Positions 1 through 8,200 of a stretch of 64,000 bases of DNA are shown here, in pieces. Numbering within the stretch: position 1 is the first letter of the stretch; each line of letters starts with the position of its first letter. The notes under the pieces are model-generated. The model ran no database searches and was not told the DNA's origin. It was given only the letters and a program-made list of their open reading frames with translations. Both the position numbers and the translations under genes were made by a program. The DNA is from Rhodococcoides trifolii (GTDB taxonomy: Bacteria; Actinomycetota; Actinomycetes; Mycobacteriales; Mycobacteriaceae): the NCBI RefSeq assembly GCF_014635345.1, contig NZ_BMCU01000002.1, positions 1-64,000 on the forward strand, given 5' to 3'.

Positions 1-253
1 ATTTCAGCACGGGGTTCGTTCGATCTGGATTGTCGAACGAACACATGTTGGTCCCGCCCGGACGTATCGTTTTCGGCCCCGGAGACTCCAACAGCACCAG
101 ACAGCGAGCCGCGTCGCCGCCGTCGTCGGGATCGAACAGTGGAATGGACCGTGCAGTGTCGATCCTCCATCGCAACACCGACGCATTGAGTGAGCGGACC
201 GGGGCATCGTGCGCTCGGGCGTGCTTTCCGGACCACACGTCATCATCTGTCAT
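1..253 (-). CDS. uracil-DNA glycosylase-like protein, N-terminal part
   Basis: The frame opens with ATG at 253 and stays open to the window edge, giving about 84 residues. It contains PLFDPDDGGDAARCLVLLES, then PGP and an F-D-N-P-D stretch. That pattern (a PxFDPxDGG lead, a hydrophobic strand ending in E-x-PGP, then an Asn-Pro pair) resembles the start of the actinobacterial uracil-DNA glycosylase-like family, which excises damaged bases. The catalytic C-terminal part lies outside the window, so function cannot be confirmed. Other frames here give only low-complexity peptides. Confidence 0.55.
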   Translation of the reverse strand, partial: MTDDDVWSGKHARAHDAPVRSLNASVLRWRIDTARSIPLFDPDDGGDAARCLVLLESPGPKTIRPGGTNMCSFDNPDRTNPVLK

Positions 254-470
254 ACGCCGCACTCACTGCTGACCCACGCCACACGTACTGCTGGCCATGG
301 GGAAACGCACCGTGAGCCGTAGACGCCAGCTCTCGGTGGCTCGCCTCGACGACCACTGCTGAGCGTTTGACGACTCCGCTGCCTGAACACACCTATGAGA
401 TAACCACGACAGGCCGTGTGGTGCCTATTGCACCCGTCTTCTCATCGACTTCGATTCCAGATCAGGTCGG

Positions 471-506
471 ATACCCCCTAGGGTACTTACATACCCCCCT
501 TGGTAT
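471..506. promoter_or_regulatory. two CsoR-family-like operator palindromes
   Basis: TACCC-CCTA-GGGTA (472-485) and ATACC-N6-GGTAT (491-506) are C/G-rich palindromes set about 20 bp apart. This is the layout of CsoR/CstR/RcnR operators (copper, nickel or persulfide sensing). The wider stretch 254-757 holds no credible gene on either strand, so the controlled gene is not evident. The glycosylase-like gene (start 253, minus) is one candidate; a gene lost by rearrangement is another. DUF302 proteins such as the one at 1984-2970 often accompany sulfur or persulfide genes, which would fit, but this link is inference. Confidence 0.4.
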
Positions 507-757
507 ATGCCACAGTGGGTACCGAACCGACCGAAAGTATGCACGACTTTTCTGGAATGAGTCCGGAAAACGAGCGACGGACCGATGCGGTGCGGCGAAC
601 GCAGAGCCAGCGCGTTCGGACTCGGATGTCGATCCGGGGTACGTCGTCAGCGTCCCGATCTCACTCGACCGCGGTCCAGCCGTTCGGGCGGCCACGCGAC
701 CGACACGCTGTCCGAGGCACCGCATCGAAACCTGCCCGTGTCCGTGACGACTCGGTC

Positions 758-1435
758 TCAGCGAGAGGCCCGCGCGATCGTGTTGCCCGCCGGATCGTCG
801 ATCACGATCGAGTGGATGTCCTCGACAGAAAGGGACGTTGCGCCGGTCACCGCTGCTGCTCGGCTCGCGGTGACCGACCATTGAGCTGCTTGTTGTCGAG
901 TCCCGTCGTTGCCGACCACTTGCAGAGTGAGGATGCCTGCGCCGGGGAGTTGTTGAACGTCGACGTCGATCGATGTGCCCCAGGCTTTCGTGGTGAGCTC
1001 GAGGTCACCTGTGGCCCCGACGGTGCTCGACAGAACGAGCGGGCGGGCACCCGCATCGTTCACCGTTGTCGAATCGTCGGAGCGGGCGAGGGTACTGAGC
1101 GGGACGATCGCCGCAGCGACTCCCAGAACGAGGGTCGCCGACACCGCAGTCCACACTCGCCGCCGCCTCTTCTCGGAGGTCCGTTGATGCCTCATCGCGC
1201 TCAGCAGGTGGTCGAGTCGCTGGTCTGCACCGGCCGTCGAGTGCACCGGTGAGAGATCTGCTGGCTGCCTGCGACGTCGAAGCACTCCTGCGACGGGTGC
1301 CAGGACGTCGATTTCGGTTCGGCAGGCAAGGCAGTCGTCGAGGTGTCGTCGTACCGCTGCTCGGTCGTCGCGCTCGAGTCCGTCGAGTACGTACGCCCCG
1401 AGCAGTGGTCGGATCTCGTCGTGCGCTGAGCTCAT
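758..1435 (-). CDS. zinc-type anti-sigma factor (RslA-like)
   Basis: A 225-aa protein. Near its N-terminus is a zinc-finger anti-sigma (ZAS) motif, RRHLDDCLACRTE, i.e. H-x3-C-x2-C. A single membrane helix (WTAVSATLVLGVAAAIVPL) follows, then an extracytoplasmic domain rich in beta-type sequence. Such proteins hold an ECF sigma factor at the membrane and release it when the zinc site is oxidised. The ATG at 1435 overlaps the stop of the sigma gene by 4 bases (ATGA), so the two are translationally coupled. The order sigma then anti-sigma, with an H-x3-C-x2-C motif and one membrane pass, matches SigL-RslA of mycobacteria. I infer that pairing. Confidence 0.85.
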   Translation of the reverse strand: MSSAHDEIRPLLGAYVLDGLERDDRAAVRRHLDDCLACRTEIDVLAPVAGVLRRRRQPADLSPVHSTAGADQRLDHLLSAMRHQRTSEKRRRRVWTAVSATLVLGVAAAIVPLSTLARSDDSTTVNDAGARPLVLSSTVGATGDLELTTKAWGTSIDVDVQQLPGAGILTLQVVGNDGTRQQAAQWSVTASRAAAVTGATSLSVEDIHSIVIDDPAGNTIARASR

Positions 1436-1983
1436 GGAATCAATCCCAACTCGTCGAAGATCCGGCGTAGGGCACGCACAGCGTAATAGGAGCGGGACTT
1501 GACCGTGCCGACCGCGATATCGAGGTGCGCGGCCACTTCGGAGACGGTTCGACCCTCGTAGTAGATGAGCACGATGACTGCTCGATGCTCCTCGGACAAC
1601 CGACGCAGCGACTCGTCTATGAGCCACCCGTCGAGGACCCCGCCCAATTCGTCGTCGATGCACTCGGCGGCGAGTGCGATCTGATCGTGGACGAGAGTCG
1701 GCCTGCTCGTGCTCGCCCGCCACTGATCGGTGAGTACGTTTCGCGCGATGGTCATGAGATAGGACCGCGTCGATGCTGCCGTCACATCGATGCGGTCGAT
1801 CCCGCGCCACGCGCGCAACATCGTCTCCTGGACGATGTCCTCACACTGCTCGCGGGTCTGGGTGTAGCGGCTGACGAATCGAGTCACTGCGTGCTGGTGC
1901 TCGCGGAAGAGCGCCGACATGGCGACTTCGGACGCATCGACGAGCTGGTGGTTGTGCTGTGAGCCGGATTCGACACCGTCCAC
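1432..1983 (-). CDS. ECF RNA polymerase sigma factor (SigL-like)
   Basis: About 183 aa with the two ECF domains. Region 2 runs from ALFREHQHAVTRFV through EDIVQETMLRAWR. Region 4 holds EHRAVIVLIYYEGRTVSEVA and AHLDIAVGTVKSRSYYAVRA, the HTH that reads the -35 element. GTG 1983 directly follows the stop of the lipoprotein gene; ATG 1920 is an alternative start just before region 2. The anti-sigma gene follows with a 4-base overlap. The upstream promoter at 3018-3045 (TGAACC-N16-CGTACA) matches the known mycobacterial SigL consensus, so the operon is probably self-activated. Confidence 0.88.
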   Translation of the reverse strand: MDGVESGSQHNHQLVDASEVAMSALFREHQHAVTRFVSRYTQTREQCEDIVQETMLRAWRGIDRIDVTAASTRSYLMTIARNVLTDQWRASTSRPTLVHDQIALAAECIDDELGGVLDGWLIDESLRRLSEEHRAVIVLIYYEGRTVSEVAAHLDIAVGTVKSRSYYAVRALRRIFDELGLIP

Positions 1984-2970
1984 CTAACTGCCCGAGCCGG
2001 AAGCGGCATCGGTGAAACCGGTCGTGGCGGCGGCGACCATGTCGAGAACAGGATTGGTCGGCGAGATCGAATGCCGAGCGGCGAGTACACGGATATCGGG
2101 GTGAGCCACGTGAACGATCCCTTCGGCATCCTGCCACGCCACGTATCGGGCGGGGAGGTCGATCCCCATGGTCTGCTGCGCTCCGACCAGCGCAGTCGAG
2201 ACCGCAGGATTACCGACGTAGGTGACCATGGTGGGCCTCAGAGGTGTCTCGGCAGCGGCGGACGCGAGATCGACGGTTGCGACTGTGGGCTGATTCTTGG
2301 CCGCGAACGCTGCCTCGTATCGGGCAATGGACGCTGCAACCGATGCATCACTGGTCTTCTCGACCAGGTATCCCGGCGCTGCGGACACATCGGTGCCCTC
2401 TGCGGCGGCCGCCGAGGATCCCGTCGCATCGGACGCGGTCGATGCCGAGCCGGCCCGGAGTCCGTCGAGGGCGTCGGACGAGACCGGGATGCCTGCGAGC
2501 GTCGCGATGTACTCGGCGGAGTTGTATGCCAGAAACACCGTTCCGTTGGCGGCCTGCCAGACCAGGTACTTCTGTGGAAGGTCGATCGCGGCCCGTTGGT
2601 CCGCGGCGATCAACGGCGACGCCGCTTTCGGATTCCCCCCGATCACCACGGTGGTCGGGCGGATCGTCTCACCTGCTCCCTGTGCCAACTTCTCGAAATC
2701 CACAGTGGCTGCCACAGCTCCCGCCGTCTCCAGCGCGCGCTGTACCCGAGAGACCGTGTCACTCACAGAGTAGTTACTGGCGTACACCACCAGTCCGGGT
2801 TCGGACGGTGCCACATCGGGTGTCGCAGCCTTCGCGTCCGCCGACGTGGACACCGGAGTGCTCGACACCGCCACCGAACCGGTGGGTTCGGTGGAACCGC
2901 ACCCGGCGAGGGCGATCACCGCCGCCGACGCGAGCAGCGACGTTGCCATACGGAACCTTGAAGTGCTCAT
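1984..2970 (-). CDS. lipoprotein with two DUF302 domains
   Basis: A 328-aa exported lipoprotein. The signal peptide (MSTSRFRMATSLLASAAVIA) ends in lipobox LAGC, after which comes a Ser/Thr/Ala-rich linker. Two copies of the DUF302 fold follow, each with the hallmark GNPxAxxxLxxAxQxxxIDLPxxYxxWQ and then a G-x-VxxAxxxxxxLA tail. DUF302 proteins are uncharacterised but often sit near sulfur or redox genes. The ATG at 2970 is preceded by GGACAGGACAC. It is the first gene of the operon with the ECF sigma factor and anti-sigma, which suggests it is a target or modulator of that envelope or redox response. Confidence 0.85.
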   Translation of the reverse strand: MSTSRFRMATSLLASAAVIALAGCGSTEPTGSVAVSSTPVSTSADAKAATPDVAPSEPGLVVYASNYSVSDTVSRVQRALETAGAVAATVDFEKLAQGAGETIRPTTVVIGGNPKAASPLIAADQRAAIDLPQKYLVWQAANGTVFLAYNSAEYIATLAGIPVSSDALDGLRAGSASTASDATGSSAAAAEGTDVSAAPGYLVEKTSDASVAASIARYEAAFAAKNQPTVATVDLASAAAETPLRPTMVTYVGNPAVSTALVGAQQTMGIDLPARYVAWQDAEGIVHVAHPDIRVLAARHSISPTNPVLDMVAAATTGFTDAASGSGS

Positions 2971-3017
2971 CACGTGTCCTGTCCTCGTGCCCACGCCAGC
3001 GGTGGGCTTCACTGTGG

Positions 3018-3045
3018 TGTACGCACACCGAGCCTGAGGGGTTCA
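3018..3045 (-). promoter_or_regulatory. SigL-type ECF promoter
   Basis: On the minus strand, TGAACC (3045-3040) and CGTACA (3023-3018) are separated by exactly 16 bases, about 48 bases before the lipoprotein start. Mycobacterial SigL promoters are described as TGAACC-N16/17-CGT(n). Since the operon encodes a SigL-like factor, positive autoregulation is the simplest reading. Apart from this promoter I see nothing in 2971-3229. Confidence 0.6.
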
Positions 3046-3229
3046 CCCGAACCGAAGTTCCCTCCGGCGATTGCTCCCGGAATGTCGGTGCACCGGAGGG
3101 CGACACAGTCGAGTTCACGCAAGCGGAGATCTGATCGATCGGTTCACCCCGGTCTCGTCGAGCGTCTCCACGCCACAGAAGCGGCCTGAACGGGTGCAGG
3201 GACCATCTTCGCGGCACGAACGGCCGACC

Positions 3230-4324
3230 TCACGGCGGCACTTCTGCCTCGACGAATTCGAGAAGCCGCTTCAACAGTGAATCCGCACGCTCTTCGACGT
3301 CGTCGAGCGTCGAATCGACGCCACCGAGTAGCTGGTGTGCGTCTCGGCGTGCCCGAGTCCCGTGTTCGTAGTAGCCGGGGTCGAGTAGCGAAGCCGAGGC
3401 GGGCTTGGGTACGAGATCTGTGCTCGGCTGCCGTGCCTGCACCGAATGGTGTCGGTGCACAGGTGCTCGTCCGTCCAGGTGCGCTCGAACGATGTCGGCG
3501 ACCGCATGGGCGGTAAGTGCAGTCGCAGTCAGCGGGGTGTGACCCCACCGGTCGATTGCGGTCGACAGCGGCTGTCGACCGGCCGGATCGACGTACCGGT
3601 CGAATCCGCTGAGCCCGGTACCGCCCACGGCATCGAGAGCGTCGGCGAGCATTCGAGTGTTCGGGTACCGCGTGTGATGGCCCAGCACCTCCAACCAGCG
3701 CTGGAACACCGTCCGCGGCGAGATACCCGTCTCCATCAGTGCGAGAGGAGTGACGGTGCGAACGCCGCGGCCTGTGTCGATACGAAGGGCATCGATCCTC
3801 GGATCGGCGGTGACGTCGCAGGGCCGCAGGGCCGCGATCTGGGTGTACGGCAGACCGGTCGAGGCAAAGACCAGGACGAGGGCGTCTCGCCGCGCGAACA
3901 GTTCGGACGGCCAACCGGATTCGGGGAGGCGCGCGATGACGCCGCCGATCACGGCTGCCAGCTCGTGCAGGCGCGCCGTACGCGCCACGTCCAGCGCAGC
4001 CCGGACGACCTCCGCACGGCCCGGCTGGGGTAACAGGTGCCGGGAATGGGCGGCGTCGATCACCGCGATCCGGCGGCGCTGGGTCGTGGACGCCGCGGGG
4101 TGCGCCGAGAGGAACCGAGCAAGTGAATCCGGGGAGGCCGCCAGTGGTGTTTCGTCATGGGCGGTGCACCAGTCCTCGAACAGTGACCACGTGTGCCGAT
4201 CCCGCTTCGGCACCGCCACGTTCGTGATATCCGCTGGTCGAATCGAACCGGTGCAGTCGTCGTGGTCAGCATCTACCCCGGTCGCCCTATCGGCGTTCAC
4301 GGGTGAAGTCACACGCCCGGTCAT
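3230..4324 (-). CDS. tyrosine recombinase-like protein lacking catalytic residues
   Basis: A 364-aa protein with a SAM-like (core-binding) N-terminal half (WSLFEDWCTAHDETPLAAS, SLARFLSAHP) and a degenerate catalytic half. RRDALVLVFASTGLPYTQIA aligns with the active neighbour's RRDTALLLMGYTGAFRRSEL, but the catalytic Arg is replaced by Pro, and no HxxR or terminal Tyr box is present. The C-terminus ends in LLDPGYYEHG and ERADSLLKRLLEF, shared with the paralogue at 14133-15182. The ATG at 4324 overlaps the active recombinase stop by 4 bases (ATGA), so it is probably an accessory or architectural subunit of that recombinase. A dead-partner role is inference. Confidence 0.65.
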   Translation of the reverse strand: MTGRVTSPVNADRATGVDADHDDCTGSIRPADITNVAVPKRDRHTWSLFEDWCTAHDETPLAASPDSLARFLSAHPAASTTQRRRIAVIDAAHSRHLLPQPGRAEVVRAALDVARTARLHELAAVIGGVIARLPESGWPSELFARRDALVLVFASTGLPYTQIAALRPCDVTADPRIDALRIDTGRGVRTVTPLALMETGISPRTVFQRWLEVLGHHTRYPNTRMLADALDAVGGTGLSGFDRYVDPAGRQPLSTAIDRWGHTPLTATALTAHAVADIVRAHLDGRAPVHRHHSVQARQPSTDLVPKPASASLLDPGYYEHGTRARRDAHQLLGGVDSTLDDVEERADSLLKRLLEFVEAEVPP

Positions 4325-5494
4325 AGACCGAGTTCGGTGACCGCGTTGCCGACCAGAGGGGCGTGCTCGCGGGCATATGTCTCGACCATTGCGGGTGTGG
4401 TGTGCCCGGTCTGGCGCATGATCGCATGTGCATCGGCACCGTTACGGAAGGCTTGGGTGACGAATCCTGCCCGCAGGGAATGGCCGCCGAGCTGCATGAC
4501 AGTCTCGGGGTCGTACCCGGCGTGAGCTGCGCGGCGGCGGATCGCCGCATGGACCGCTGCCCCGGACAACACAGTGTCGGAGAGGTTGCCGTTCTTGCGG
4601 ACAGACCGGAACAGCGGCGACCGTTTCTCGGCGGTCGGCAGGGTGCCGCGGCAGAGATGGGAGTCGAATTGTGCTGCGCGAGAAAGCAGTCGAATGACGG
4701 CGGCTCTGCCCCCCGGTGTCGAACGCGGCGACGATCTGCAGCCATCGCACCCACGCGCAGACCGGGCAGGATTCGTGGCAGTCGGTGAACGGAAGCGCTT
4801 TCACCGTTCCGATGCCGGTTCCGTCCTGGTCGGTCTTCGATCTTCGGATCCGTACGTGCGCACCGTCGAGACGGTCGCGGCGCACATCGCGGCATTCCAG
4901 CGCTACGAGTTCGCTGCGTCGAAATGCGCCGGTGTATCCCATCAGCAGCAGCGCGGTGTCGCGGCGTTCGAGCACCTCCGACGCCCACCCCGCTGTAGTG
5001 CGTCGGGCGTGGTCGACGATCGTGGTGATGTCGGAGGTCAGCAGCGGTGCGCGCGGGTTGCGGGGCCGCTCCCCCGCCGACGCGTAGTCCCGCCGGATAC
5101 CGGCGAGGGTGGCGCGCACCATCTCGTGCCCGCACGGGTTGTCGTGTCCGGTAGCGCGGTGGCGGTCGGCGATCGCCGCAATCCACTTGCCGAACGTCGC
5201 GGCCGCGTACGCCCGCGTCCCGTCGACGGTGAGCGTGTCGGCCGCGGCGACGAGGTAGGCCGCCACTGTCGCGGGATGCGCCGGCAACGCGTGGTGCCCG
5301 GCGACGGTGCACCAGGTCTCGAAGCGTCGCCACGCCGAGGTGTAGGCCCGGCGGGTACCGGTCGAGCGGGACGCGGCCATGGAACGCTCGATCCGAGCAG
5401 CAACCTCGGGCGGTAGGTCTGGAAACACCGCCGCGGCACCCGGCACGACAGCCGGGATCGTGGTCGGGCCGTCTACGAGCTGGCGATCTGTCAT
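4321..5494 (-). pseudogene. tyrosine recombinase, frameshifted at a 6-C run
   Basis: The N-terminal part, from ATG 5494 (MTDRQLVDGPTT), carries the core-binding domain, the first catalytic Arg in YTGAFRRSELVAL and the beta-hairpin Lys in IRRSKTDQDG. It then leaves frame at the C run 4709-4714. Removing one base restores a continuous frame through VRKNGNLSDTVLSGAAVHA to HSLR, the GHTTP His and the nucleophile Tyr in VETYAREHAP. The repaired protein would be about 390 aa with all of R-K-HxxR-H-Y. It may be a real inactivating frameshift, a homopolymer sequencing error or, less likely, programmed frameshifting. By position it is the probable resolvase of the tni transposon. Confidence 0.75.
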
Positions 5495-5672
5495 GGCTGG
5501 ACTGTAGCGGGCCCTCCCGACAGACTTCTCAGGCCGAAAGCACGCTGAGCAGGCGTTTCCGCGGAGACGGTGCGGGAAGGAAAATTCTCGTCGGTCACCG
5601 CACAAATAACGTTGGTGACTATGACCCCGGCGCGAAAACGGGCTCCTCTGCTATCGCCGCGTGTGCGTCGCG

Positions 5673-5997
5673 TGTGAAGTGACACGCTGGTTGTCCAATT
5701 GACAGCCTTTCTGTCCAATCGTGACCAGGGCATGTCCACTCCTGAAGACCGCCCGCATGAAAGCTCCCCACGGCCGCGCTAGCTTCCTTGTCATCGCCGC
5801 AGGTCCAGACCCCCTCATCGCCAACACGAGGACGGGCTCCGGCTGGTCTTCACGTTGGACAACTTCACTGACAACACGCGCAGAGACCGAAGATTTTCGA
5901 TCATTGGACAGGTTATTTGGCACCCGACCAGGCATTCCCCCAGCAACGCGGTGGACAACTACCTGGTCCGATTGGACAACTTCGGTGTCACTTCACA
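5673..5997. mobile_element. 325-bp miniature element with Tn7-like ends
   Basis: Both ends read inward as TGTGAAGTGACAC followed 5 bases later by TTGTCCAAT, in opposite orientation. The element is bounded by the 5-bp direct repeat TCGCG (5668-5672 and 5998-6002). Left-half repeats TTGTCCAAT, CTGTCCAAT and ATGTCCACT start near 5691, 5711 and 5732. Inverted copies (ATTGGACA-type) sit near 5854, 5903, 5951 and 5971. TGT...ACA termini, several internal transposase-type sites and a 5-bp duplication are features of Tn7-like ends, but there is no gene inside. The rest of the gap (5495-5667, 6003-6028) shows no gene. Because it lies where Tn402 relatives keep their resolution site, a recombination-site role remains possible. 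Confidence 0.65.
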
Positions 5998-6028
5998 TCG
6001 CGGACGACCCCGCTCCATCGGGCGAGAG

Positions 6029-7261
6029 CTATGTCGGCGGATGGTGCAGCGGGATCCCGTGGTCAAGGAACAGTTGCACCGTCTCATCCAGCTCCGCCGC
6101 GGTGCGGCACCCCATGCGCAGGAAGTTGTACAACGAACTGGCGGATGCGGGATCGACACGCGCCGCCGCGATGGCGGCCTCGGCCGCAGCGTGCGCGTCA
6201 GCCCACAGGTCGCGCTCGGGTGCGGGATAAGACGAGCGCGTCGGAGCTGTCCCGGGATCGACCGGCTCATAGGGTCGTGGGCTCAGCAGAGATGCGTGCG
6301 CACCGCCGGCATCGATCTCACCGCTCTCGACCAACGCAATGGCGATCGCCGCGGCCTTGAGGACTTTCGCCTGCTCGTCCCAGTGCAGGTCCTCGAACGG
6401 AACCCACGCGGTCCGCAACGGGCGAGAACGACCGGCGGCCTTCCAGATCGCAACGAGCCTCGTCGCCCACCGTCCGGTGCGAACCAGTGGCGAGGACACT
6501 TCGTCGACGACGGTGCGCAGAAGCCGGAACCACACTGCGGCATGTACCCGGCCTGGGCCGAGTTCCACCCATCCCGTCGTCAGGGCCTCGGTGCTGCGCC
6601 GATCGAGGTCCGTGACCGCCGAGGGAACCGGAACGGGCGAGACCCGTTCGTCCGAACCGAACCGGACCTGATCCCAGAAGATCGCATGACCAGGGAAAAC
6701 AGAGCAGGGTTCGAGTCGACAACGGTGGTCGAGGCAGCTGCTCAGCACCGGATATTGCTGCAGCAGAGCCATGTTGATACCAGCAGTGGATTCGAGGCTG
6801 TCGACACATGCCGGGCATGCCCGACTACGCGGAGTGCTCGCCCACGGCAACCATGCCTCGCTCGTGGGTGTGCGACGTCGTCGATCCTCCCTCGCGAGGT
6901 CGGCCGGTAGCAGGATCGAGAACTGGTGGACGTAGGTGTCGAAGTCGCAGCCGGCGGGGTCGGTGCTGTCGAGCAGCCACGGTGTCCACCCCGCCAACGT
7001 CATCATCCGCACCCTCTCTACCGGGACTGCACCGCGACCGGCCAGCTCGGCAAGTATCGGCTCCGGTGTGTAGCGGTCGAGATCTTCGACAGCACAATCG
7101 ATTTCGAGTTCTGCAAGAAGGTCAGAGGGCCTGATGTGCGGATACAGCTCGCATATCCGGGCCAACCATGACGAGAGGACCTCACCTGGCAGTGGCTGCG
7201 GGTGCAGCGGCCACGGGCGAACGTACGCATCACCGGGCATCGGTGCGAGCCGCGCGTTCAC
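6029..7261 (-). CDS. tniQ: TniQ-family transposition target protein
   Basis: A 410-aa protein that opens with the family signature PWPLHPQPLPGEVLSSWLAR, then has zinc-ligand pairs (RACPACVDS; SSCLDHRCRLEP) about 25 residues apart. TniQ/TnsD proteins bridge target DNA and the AAA regulator TniB during transposition. The GTG start at 7261 overlaps the tniB stop by 4 bases. The stop is only 26 bases from the duplicated flank of the miniature element. No Cas genes or CRISPR repeats are present, so this is a conventional Tn402-type TniQ. Confidence 0.9.
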   Translation of the reverse strand: MNARLAPMPGDAYVRPWPLHPQPLPGEVLSSWLARICELYPHIRPSDLLAELEIDCAVEDLDRYTPEPILAELAGRGAVPVERVRMMTLAGWTPWLLDSTDPAGCDFDTYVHQFSILLPADLAREDRRRRTPTSEAWLPWASTPRSRACPACVDSLESTAGINMALLQQYPVLSSCLDHRCRLEPCSVFPGHAIFWDQVRFGSDERVSPVPVPSAVTDLDRRSTEALTTGWVELGPGRVHAAVWFRLLRTVVDEVSSPLVRTGRWATRLVAIWKAAGRSRPLRTAWVPFEDLHWDEQAKVLKAAAIAIALVESGEIDAGGAHASLLSPRPYEPVDPGTAPTRSSYPAPERDLWADAHAAAEAAIAAARVDPASASSLYNFLRMGCRTAAELDETVQLFLDHGIPLHHPPT

Positions 7262-8196
7262 GCGAGGTGGCGTTCGAACTGGCGGCGTCGCTCCGTGGGG
7301 CCGAGGTACGGAGTGCGCGTGAGCACCGATGAGGTCATCGCTTCCTCTCCGCTGTCGACGGCGGTCACTGCTGCGGCAGTGAGCAACGTTGCCAGTTCAC
7401 CGATGGTGCCCTCGGAGCGAGTAAGGAGGTAGTCGGTCATCTCCAGTGATGTCACGTGCGAGGGTTTGCGGAGGGGGAAGCTCGTGCTGAAGCTGGCCAG
7501 CAGTGATCTGGTGTCGGCAGTGTTGGTCCAGACCGGCAAAGTCATGGGATGGAATCGATTCTCCAACTGGGGATCGGTCCGGATGGCGAGGTAAGCATCA
7601 CGGGTGCCGACAGCGACAAGAGGAATGCGTAGTTCGTTGCCCAAAAACCGCAGCACGTTCAAGAATTCGCGGCGCACGTTGTCGCGGCCGGCGAGAACAT
7701 TGTGGAGCTCGTCGATGATCAACATCCGTACGCCGGTGACGCGGAGCAGCATCAATGCTTGCTGTTCGAGTTCGTGGACCCGATTGCGGGGCCTGGTCGG
7801 TGTTCCCAACGCTGTGAGCAGTGCGAGGTAGAACCGGCCGGGTGACGGGTCCGGGGGCATCTGCATGCACAACACCGGTATCTGCTCGCGATCGGACAAG
7901 CTGATCGGCGGATGAGTGCGCCGGAACTTTTCGATGATCATCGACTTGCCGTTGTTCGTCGGACCGAGCAACAGTAGGTTCGGCATACGCTGTCGGTCCG
8001 GCCACGACAACAACGTCTCCAGATGGTCGATGACCGTACGGGCCTGCGGATACCCAATCCACCTCTCCGACCGGATCAACCGGATCCTGTCCGCGTCGTC
8101 GAGTGCGGCGAGCGGACGAACCGACTCCCGCAGGTGCCCCAAATCCTCACCGGACGACTCGGTGGCTTCGTCGCTGCTTCCTGTCGATGCGGTCAT
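7258..8196 (-). CDS. tniB: TniB AAA+ transposition regulator
   Basis: A 312-aa AAA+ ATPase. Walker A is LLLLGPTNNGKSMIIEKF, Walker B is VRMLIIDELHNVL, and the sensor stretch is IPLVAVGTRDAYLA. This is the TniB/TnsC-like family, which binds DNA with ATP and activates the DDE transposase at a chosen target. The ATG at 8196 lies 4 bases beyond the tniA stop, and the gene end overlaps tniQ, so the three form one minus-strand operon in the order typical of Tn402/Tn5053. Confidence 0.92.
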   Translation of the reverse strand: MTASTGSSDEATESSGEDLGHLRESVRPLAALDDADRIRLIRSERWIGYPQARTVIDHLETLLSWPDRQRMPNLLLLGPTNNGKSMIIEKFRRTHPPISLSDREQIPVLCMQMPPDPSPGRFYLALLTALGTPTRPRNRVHELEQQALMLLRVTGVRMLIIDELHNVLAGRDNVRREFLNVLRFLGNELRIPLVAVGTRDAYLAIRTDPQLENRFHPMTLPVWTNTADTRSLLASFSTSFPLRKPSHVTSLEMTDYLLTRSEGTIGELATLLTAAAVTAVDSGEEAMTSSVLTRTPYLGPTERRRQFERHLA

Positions 8197-8200
8197 CGGC

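Noticed and set aside
500..1252. A 250-aa plus-strand frame opposite the anti-sigma gene
   Set aside because: Low-complexity Arg/Ser-rich sequence with no family motif; the opposite strand encodes a clear zinc-type anti-sigma factor.
3172..3198. CAGAAGCGGCCTGAACGGGTGCA as the missing left end of the tni transposon
   Set aside because: It lacks the outer TGTC, the spacing of TCAGAAG to TGCAC is wrong, and no GCGCC duplication adjoins it.
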